DNA of 64,000 nucleotides from Torymus aiolomorphi. Taxonomy: Eukaryota; Arthropoda; Insecta; Hymenoptera; Torymidae. The notes beneath the pieces were generated by a model that did no database searches, was not told where the DNA came from, and saw only the letters and a list, made by a program, of their open reading frames with translations. The position numbers and the translations under genes are program-made. Each line of letters starts with the position of its first letter. The first letter of the stretch is position 1. Shown piece after piece: positions 57,086 through 64,000 of the stretch. The stretch covers positions 107,101,310 to 107,165,309 of the forward strand of contig CM070876.1 of the NCBI GenBank assembly GCA_036365515.1, read 5' to 3'.

Positions 57086-57382
57086 AAGTCATATATAATG
57101 AAAATAGAGATATGATTAATTTTCAAGTTGCAGATGTAAATATTTCAATAGAAAGAGGTAGCAGCAATGAAAATAGCAATGCTTTCAATATTAAAATCGC
57201 AGATATGAATTTTTTATTGGAAAGAAATAATTTTAATGGTAACATATTTTCTTTACGCATGTTTTAATCAGCCAATTGTTTAAATTTTCTTTTGTTATGT
57301 TGTACTATGTAATAAAATATATATTACAGATTCCTCATCGTCTTCAAACGAATCAAGTAACGAAGAAAGAGATTTTTTTCAC
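57086..57382 (+). CDS. Two phase-consistent exons of an unknown gene
   Basis: Exon 1 (57086-57238) follows a good acceptor (TATTTTCAG) and stays open, with two similar Asn-rich pieces (VADVNISIERGSSNENSN and IADMNFLLERNN). A donor GGTAACAT follows. After a 91-bp intron with acceptor ATTACAG, exon 2 (57330-57382) completes the split Asp codon and encodes SSSSSNESSNEERDFFH, then a strong donor GTAAGT. Phases agree (1 then 0). No family is recognised, and no further exon was found downstream, so it may be a piece of a gene or a relic. Confidence 0.35.
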
Positions 57383-57756
57383 GTAAGTAAGAAATAGATA
57401 AACTGCACACATTACGATGATTTTGTCACTAACATCTCACTAACCTACATTGAATTAAAATAATATGGGGAAAGTCAGAACCATGGTTATCGATATACAG
57501 TATAAAAGATTGTAATGGAAGATAAAACTGCTTAATTCACTAACATCAAAGAAAAACTTTTAACCGTCAACATCTCCATCCAGAATTACCAAAATTTAAC
57601 TGTAAAAAATGAAAATGAAAGCTCTGATAGACGAAAAAAATTGTATACGTACATTCATAAAAAGTTTTTCTTTATTTAAAACGGCAGAGATTTAAGTTAC
57701 CTCGAAAAACTAGAAAATTTACAACTGTTATTTGTCTTTGTACTCTCTAAAGTTGA
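57383..57756. other. No recognised gene
   Basis: AT-rich, follows the exon-2 donor; no convincing next exon was found. Confidence 0.4.
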
Positions 57757-57975
57757 ATAAGTGAAAATTTCACTTATTTCATAAGTGAACGCCCTTTTCA
57801 TTTCAAAATAACTAAATTTCTACTTATTTTATAAGTAAATGCTCTTTTTAGTTCAAAATAAGTAAATTTCCACTTATTTTATAAGTAAATCCTCTTTTTT
57901 ACTTCAAAATAAGTAAATTTTTACATATTTTATAAGTGAATGCCCCCTTTCACTTCAAAATAAGTGAAAAAATCA
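57757..57975 (+). repeat. Tandem repeat, ~60-bp unit, about 3.5 copies
   Basis: Units of CACTTATTTTATAAGTAAAT followed by a CTCTTTTT block and TTCAAAATAAGTAAATTT. Each unit holds the palindrome ACTTATTTTATAAGT. Confidence 0.85.
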
Positions 57976-58374
57976 CTAAAATATGTTCACCATTTTTATT
58001 ACTTAATTAATAAGTGAAACTTAATCTTGAGAAAAATATACTTTATAATCTACTTATTTAAAGAGTGAAAATATTATTAGTATTTAAGCACTGATTATGC
58101 ATTTCAATGATCTATTTATTTATCTATTTATTATATATTTATTTTCTGATTTGTTATCTCGTATTTTGCATTTTTTATAATAACTTTCGATATATTATCG
58201 TTAAAAATATTACTTATATCGACTGCAATCTGACTGACATAAATATTAATTATTTTAATTTAATTTGTAAGACTGTAAGACCGATAGAAAAATTCTTATC
58301 AGTTCGATATATTATACTTGTATAATAAATTAATTAGTTGGAATTTTCGCGCGGAGTCAAAATTTGTGTCGCGT

Positions 58375-59190
58375 ATACATAGAAATTTATGGACCAATCA
58401 TTTTGCCCAAAGAACTCGACTGATTGTGAGAACTATCCAAAATCTACCTCTACAAAAAATTTTGAAGCGATTAAGTCAATTTTACTCCCGTAATCAATGG
58501 ACGTACAAAACTCATTTTTTTTCCTCAAAAACTAACCAACAGAATGAATTCAAATTTGTACAGATTATAAGTATTTATATTCTGCATTATCATCGGATGG
58601 GTAAGATTTGAAAGAGAATTAAAATACCTATAATTTCTAAAAAAAAAAATTCTAGCTATCATGGTTCTTTTTTTTTAACAAAAACGTAAAAATTGAAAAA
58701 TTAAAAAAATGGGTTTTATATGTCTAACGATTACGGGAGTAAAATTGACTTAATCGCTTCAAAATTATTTGTAGAGGTAGATTTTGGCTAGTTCTCGGTC
58801 GAGTACTACCAAAATAATGGAAAATAATGGAAAAATGATTGGTCCATAAATTTCAGCGCTATTTGAGGTTAAATTTATTTTAACCTTTTCCTCAAATCGC
58901 AATTTCTCGAGAATGGCTCTATGCATCTGAATCGGATGTGTAGCATTCGAAAGAGAATTAAAATACCTATATTTTCTAAAAAAAAAATTTCTAGCTTTCA
59001 CGGTTCTTTTGTCATTAACAAAAACGTAAAAATTGAAAACTGAAAATAATGAGTTTTGTATGTCCAACAATTACGGGAGTTACATTGTCTTAATTGTTTC
59101 AAAATTCCTTGTAGAGGTAGATTAGATAGATAGCTCCCGGCCGAGTTCTTTGGACAAAATGATTGGTCCATAAATTTGAGATATTTGAGG
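58375..59190. repeat. Three-copy inverted and direct repeat cluster
   Basis: A 120-bp block with AATTTATGGACCAATCATTT, AATCTACCTCTACAA and TTTTACTCCCGTAAT occurs in plus sense at 58383-58500 and in inverted sense at 58733-58855 and 59066-59175. The two inverted copies are also linked by a direct repeat (AGAGAATTAAAATACCTATA at 58612 and 58951). A foldback followed by a tandem duplication of one arm explains it. The open frames 58318-58611 and 58765-59070 arise from it. Confidence 0.8.
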
Positions 59191-60206
59191 TTAAAACTGT
59201 TTTAGCCCCCTTTTCAAATCATAATTTTTTGGGAACGGCTTTATGTATAAACATGAAATGTATAGACAATTTTATCGGTGGTATAGGCAATATAGGGTAA
59301 GTGACCGTATTAGTGTGCTCTTAAAGCAGACGACAGTCCGTATTAGCGACACTTTTTAACTAACGAATATTAACAAATAATACATCCAACCGAGTAATTT
59401 ATGGGATAAATCGTAGCAAGATTTTCTACTTTTCTAATGGAGAAATTTATTTATCACTCTTTTAGAAAAGAGCAAATTTATTTATTTACACTTTTAGAAA
59501 GGCGGATTTAATTTTCTACTTTTATAAGGTACAAATACACTTACTTACTCTTTTGAAAAATAGCAACATTTTTTATTTACTCTTTGAGAATAACGGAATT
59601 TTTTTCCTACTTTCACAAAGTACTAAATTCGCAAATTAATCTTTCAGAAAAGAGTAAAGTTATTCAGTTATTTTCAAAAATGTTTTCACCGTTATAAAGC
59701 TTCCTCTTTCAGAAAGCAAGAATGATGAATTTGTTATGATATTAATTTATTCGTGATTTGGTTGGTGGGAGTAACAGATTGCTAGGTTATCAAAAACAAA
59801 AATGGCGTGAAGTATTGCGAAAATTACGGCGCGCGAAGCGCGCTTAGAGATGACTGTAAGTATCTAAAATTTTGTTTGGATGCGATAAAAAAAGTAAAAT
59901 TTAGGTGCCGGTAAAGTAGCGATCTACGTCTGGGTTGAAGATGGCCTTAAAAAAGAGTAAACTACTTAATTTTTATATTTCTGCGTCAATTTTTACTCTT
60001 TTGAGTTTAGAGTGATAGTACTTGCATTAGAAAATTAAATGTCATTTATAATGACGCGCCACTTTTGTATCTATAACGTATACAATTTAATGTATTTTTT
60101 CAGAGTCTAATTGTAAGTCTGAAATGATTAATATTAATATTAATGTAGTATATTTAAAATATTGAGTATTTAATTAAATAAGTTACTATTTTTATTCTAA
60201 ATATAT
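59191..60206. other. Unassigned AT-rich region with weak tandem repeat
   Basis: At 59410-59700 words such as CTACTTTT-AAG, ACTCTTTTAGAAA and AATTTATTTA recur about every 60 bp, a diverged array similar in style to 57757-57975. No gene. Confidence 0.5.
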
Positions 60207-60659
60207 TGTAGGCGCTCGTGGTGCTATCTTAATAGTTTTAAATTTTTAATCGGACTGCAACGAGCCAATCTTTTATGCGTTAGTCGAATGTCTATTCTCA
60301 AATCGAGAAAGGTAGCTTTTGTTTAAGCTTCCTCCTCTCTCGATAAGAATTTTTTGACAAATGGCGATACACATAAGAGAAAAAAATTTTTAAAATGAAT
60401 AACTATTAATTTCGGAATAAAATATAATATCTGGGAGTTTCGTCCTTGTCGTACTTGGTGGACTCGTCAGGAAGACCCAAGTAGACATACCTTCAACACC
60501 AAAATAATGAAATTACTGTGAATTCTTATAGTGTGTAAGTTCTAATTTTATATGTGGATTTGAAAAATTGGTTGCCATCTAGTGTTAAAAAGTTGGAACT
60601 AAGATTATACAAGGAAAGGCAATTTTAGTGTCCGAATGCCATTTGATTCTAAAGATGTT
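60207..60659 (+). repeat. 455-bp repeat, copy 1
   Basis: Begins TGTAGGCGCTCGTGGTGCTA and ends GCCATTTGATTCTAAAGATG; the next copy begins at 60660. It contains CTCGATAAGAATTTTTTGAC and GGGAGTTTCGTCCTTGTCG. No coding sequence recognised. Confidence 0.9.
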
Positions 60660-61620
60660 GTAGGCGCTCGTGGTGCTATCTTAATAGTTTTGAATTTTTA
60701 ATCGGACTTCAACGAGCCAATCTCTTATGCGTTAGTCGAATGTCTATTCTCAAATCGAGAAAGGTAGCTTTTGTTTAACCCATTAACGCGCAAATGCACA
60801 TTTTTGTGCACACATTTTCAAGTACAGAATTCTATTGGAAAAACAAAGTCATTTTTATCCAAAATCCTATATAAGGGGTTTTCGAGGGTGCTCTTTCAGA
60901 ATCTGCAACTTATTTTGTAAAAAAAAGTCAGTAAGTGTATTATTTTAGAGTTTTTTTAAAAAAAAAAAGTAAAAAAATTTAATAAAATTTTTTTTTCAAA
61001 TCAATTTTTGTTACTGTTTCTGTTTTTGGATAATCATATTACCGCCAGAAATCACGGTTCGAATGTCTGGCGTTTCCAAAACACTGGTTGTGAATCTTTT
61101 TTCCCCTTTTAACTTTTCCAAAATGGCGGATTTTGTGAAACAGCGTAATGTTAAACTTCATGATTTTTTTTCTCGAAATGTATGAACTTAACGAAAAAAT
61201 GTTATAGAACAAAAAATGCTTAGAATCACTCAAAAAATATGTATGAATTTTTTCAGAAGTTTTTGAACCAATTTTGAATTTGTTAATTTTTAACATTTTT
61301 GAAAAATCAAAAAATGTCTCAAAAACTTCTGAAAAAAATCATACGTATTCTTTGAATGATTCTTAGCACTTTTTAGTCTATAAAATTTTTTCGTAAAGTG
61401 TATTTTTTTCGAGAACAAAAATTTTGAAATTATGCGTTACATAAACACACAAAACGTTGAATAGATTGAAGACTGTATAATCGTCATTCTGCCACTATAA
61501 ATATGTAGTAAAATATAGCGTTGCCCAGTTCTCACCACGGGGAGGTAGACGAGGCAAGAGAACCTTCTTCTTTTTTTTATATATTTTTTTTTATATTTTT
61601 TATATTTTTTGTATTTTATT

Positions 61621-61944
61621 CTATTCTTTTGAATGTATAGAGAGAAAACCGTTTTTACAAACATGTAAACCACACACCTTGGAGAGCTTTCTAGTTCTTA
61701 GAGAACATTGTTTGTTAGAATAGTTTCTTTGACTTGCGGACTGAACGGCATTACTGAATTTGTCATTACATGTTTTTTTTTCCAAATAGCATTTAGCAAT
61801 AGCCATACAATCATCTTTAGTACCTACTTTTTTGCTCTTACCGGCTGTTGCAACATTGTACAAGACAGTGGCGTTGGTAATTGCTATTTGGATACCTCTG
61901 ATAAAAATGACCCAAGTGACCCACTGTCTTGTACAATGTTGCAA
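61621..61944 (-). pseudogene. piggyBac transposase C-terminus, left arm
   Basis: The minus frame reads GIQIAITNATVLYN, like the xxALTNAxILY block near the end of piggyBac transposase catalytic regions, then CMAIAKCYLEKK and a Cys/His tail SKVCGLHVCKNGFLSIHSKE. The cysteine-rich tail is the element-binding domain; here two Cys positions are altered compared with the other arm (LS for LC, KNG for KNC). The N-terminal and catalytic parts are missing. Confidence 0.65.
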
Positions 61945-62175
61945 CAGCAGGTAAGAGCAAAAAAATAGGTACTAAAGATGTTTTTATGCCTATTGCTAAA
62001 AGCTATTTGGAAAAAGAAAAACATGTAAAGCCCAAATTCAGTAATGCAGTTCAATCCGCAAGTCAAAGAAACTGTTCTAACCAACTAATGTTCTCTAAGA
62101 ACTAGAAAGCTCTGCAAGGTGTGTGGTTTACATTTTTGTAAAAACTGTTTTCTCTCTATACATTCAAAAGAATAG
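61935..62175 (+). pseudogene. piggyBac transposase C-terminus, right arm
   Basis: Mirror copy of 61944-61621 on the plus strand, broken by frame changes and stops (for example near 62095), with the tail LCKVCGLHFCKNCF and HSKE ending at a stop at 62173-62175. This arm keeps the Cys positions lost in the left arm, so both arms have decayed independently since the foldback formed. Confidence 0.6.
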
Positions 62176-63356
62176 AATAAAATATAAAAAATATAAAAAA
62201 TATAAAAAATAAAAAAAATATATAAAAAAAAAGAAGAAGGTTCTCTTGCATCGTCTACCTCCCCATGGTTAGAACTGGGCAACGTTATATTTTACTACAT
62301 ATTTATAGTGGCAGAGTGATGATTATACAGTCTTCAATCCATTCAACGTTTTGTGTGTTTATGTAACGCATAATTTCAAAATTTTTTTTCTCGAAAGAAA
62401 TACACTTTACGAAAAAATTTTATAGAATAAAAAGTGCTTAGAATCATTCAAAGAACACGTATGATTTTTTTTTCAGAAGTTTTTGAGACACTTTTTGATT
62501 TTTCAAAAAAGTTAAAAATTAAAAAATTCCAAATTGGTTCAAATACTTCTGAAAAAATTCATACGTATTTTTTGAGTGATTCTAAGCATTTTTTGTTCTA
62601 TAACATTTTTTCGTTAAGTTCATACATTTCGAGAAAAAAAATCATGAAGTTTAACATTACGCTGTTTGACAAAATCCGCCATTTTGGAGAAGCTAAAAGG
62701 GGAAAAAAGATTCACAACCAGTGTTTTGGAAACGCCAGACATTCGAACCGTAATTTCTGGCGGTAATATGATTATCCAAAAACAGAAACAGTAACAAAAA
62801 TTGATTTGAAAAAAAAAATTTTATTAAATTTTGTTACTTTTTTTTAAAAAAACTCTAAAATAATACACGTACTGACTTTTTTTTACAAAATAAGTTGCAG
62901 ATTCTGAAAGAGCACCCTCGAAAACCCCCTATATAGGATTTTGGATAAAAATGACTTTGTTTTTCCAATAGAATTCTGTACTTGAAAATGTGTGCACAAA
63001 AATGTGCATTTGCGCGTTAATGGGTTAAGCTTCCACCTCTCTCGATAAGAATTTTTTGACAAACGGCGACACACATAAGAGAAATTTTTTTTTAAAATGA
63101 ATAACTATTAATTTCGGAAGAAAATATAATATCTGGGAGTTTCGTCCTTGTCGTACTTGGTGGAGTCGTCAGGAAGACCCAAGTAGACATATCTTCGACT
63201 CCAAAATAATGAAATTACTGTGAATTCTTATAGTGTGTAAGTTGTTATTTTATATGTGGATTTGAAAAATTGGTTGCCATCTAGTGTTAAAAGGTTGGAA
63301 CTAAGATTATACAAGGAAAGGCAATTTTAGTGTCCGAATGCCATTTCATTCTAATG

Positions 63357-64000
63357 TAACGGAACCGTCTACGATGGGAAAATTTTTTTTTGTATATATT
63401 TTTATGCGATGAACCATAGTCATAACCCTGAACACCTATTACCCTACCGACACTATTGCACCAAGGGTTGTAGATGTAACCTGCGCTTCTCGGAGTCTCA
63501 AGCTGTCATAAAACACCGACGCGGCGCATGCTTTAAAATTTCTGAATTTTTAATCTTGTAATTTCCTTTTCCTTAAAAGGCTATATTTAGACTTTATAGT
63601 AAACGGACTGTAAACTTTATTTTCTTCGTGATAAAGGACAAATACTATTTTTTAAATAAAATAAAATTTGTAACTAATCATAACTACAACCACGAGCGTA
63701 ATAAAATATAGTATGAAATAATTTACCGAGGATCATTACTTTTCGTATATAAAATGAGTAACCTACTCTAGTAGAAATTTTAAACAACGTTACTCGTATT
63801 TCTTAGTTGTGTACCAATCTGAATAATAGTAAAACTCTTAGTTGAATAATAAATTCCTGCATCACGATTTTTATTGAAAAAATACTCTAGATTGTATTAA
63901 CACAATAGTTATAAAATATGACTAATTTTCTACTAGGGTATATTCTAAATAATAGCTTAAGTATAAATTACCAAATGTAATTTTTCCTTTATATGTTCGA
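63357..64000. other. No recognised gene at the right edge
   Basis: AT-rich sequence after the repeat pair; a GC-richer patch at 63440-63530. No coding signature or terminal repeat. Confidence 0.5.

Larger units (their letters stand above)
60779..63024. mobile_element. Foldback piggyBac-like element, 2.25 kb, TSD TTAA
   Basis: TTAA flanks both sides (60775-60778; 63025-63028). The ends are CCCATTAACGCGCAAATGCA and its complement; CC-initial TIRs with TTAA targets are the piggyBac hallmark. The two arms, each about 1.1 kb, are reverse complements with few differences and meet near 61890. Each arm is the 3' part of a piggyBac-type element, carrying the C-terminal end of the transposase pointing outward. 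So the element is a head-to-head dimer of 3' ends without a full transposase. Confidence 0.92.
60660..63356 (+). repeat. 455-bp repeat, copy 2, split by the foldback element
   Basis: Matches copy 1 up to GGTAGCTTTTGTTTAA (60778) and resumes at TTAAGCTTCC (63025) to GAATGCCATTTCATTCTAA. Removing the insertion and one TTAA restores colinearity with copy 1. Confidence 0.92.

Noticed and set aside
58318..59070. Open frames of 97 and 101 codons
   Set aside because: They read the same inverted repeat on opposite strands and have no domain.
61039..61296. 85-codon frame and its partner at 62434-62766
   Set aside because: Mirror copies in the 3' non-coding part of the piggyBac-like arms, beyond the transposase stop.

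Overview
This is a eukaryotic, AT-rich, intron-bearing window almost wholly made of transposable elements. The fauna (irritans-type mariner, Penelope-like element, Ty1/copia, piggyBac-type and other foldback elements, gag-bearing LTR elements without pol) and an insect-like SMC1 gene fragment point to an arthropod, most likely an insect. Nothing fixes the order; a repeat-rich hymenopteran is only a guess. No intact host gene was found. Host-like remnants are a two-exon SMC1 fragment (1256-1701), a possible PH-domain piece (35272-35661), an unrecognised duplicated coding-like piece (46440-46880) and a phase-consistent exon pair of unknown identity (57086-57382).

Layout. 1-3.3 kb: arm of a foldback element, SMC1 pseudogene, truncated Penelope-like element with a hammerhead-like tail. 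4.9-8.0 kb: foldback DNA transposon with a decayed DDE-type transposase, split by an intact mariner (5067-6359) and a MITE. 8.07-9.75 kb: TIR element filled with head-to-head 90-bp repeat arrays. 9.79-10.43 kb: MITE with a 9-bp target duplication. 12.9-20.1 kb: tandem repeats, hairpins and foldbacks, including more 90-bp and 41-bp arrays. 20.7-24.75 kb: LTR element with gag but no pol. 25-27 kb: two MITEs. 28.2-34.8 kb: second pol-less LTR element (minus strand) whose left end is an inverted LTR fusion. 36.15-46.3 kb: giant foldback element with ~2-kb arms, one arm split by a Ty1/copia element (36239-41933, TSD ATAGT) that itself carries two MITEs. 48230-51795: DNA transposon with ~600-bp TIRs, TSD TTAT and a nearly readable transposase. 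53-56 kb: microsatellites, tandem duplication, foldback. 60.2-63.4 kb: tandem 455-bp repeat split by a foldback piggyBac-like element (TSD TTAA).

How the parts relate. Insertions are nested two to three deep, so relative ages can be read: foldback host, then copia, then TTAA MITE. Palindromic architecture recurs in at least a dozen unrelated elements. The transposase of 48230-51795 shares its key blocks with the remnant at 6920-7470, and TIR pieces of the same family lie at 35895 and 56650-56890, so one transposon family has seeded the window repeatedly.
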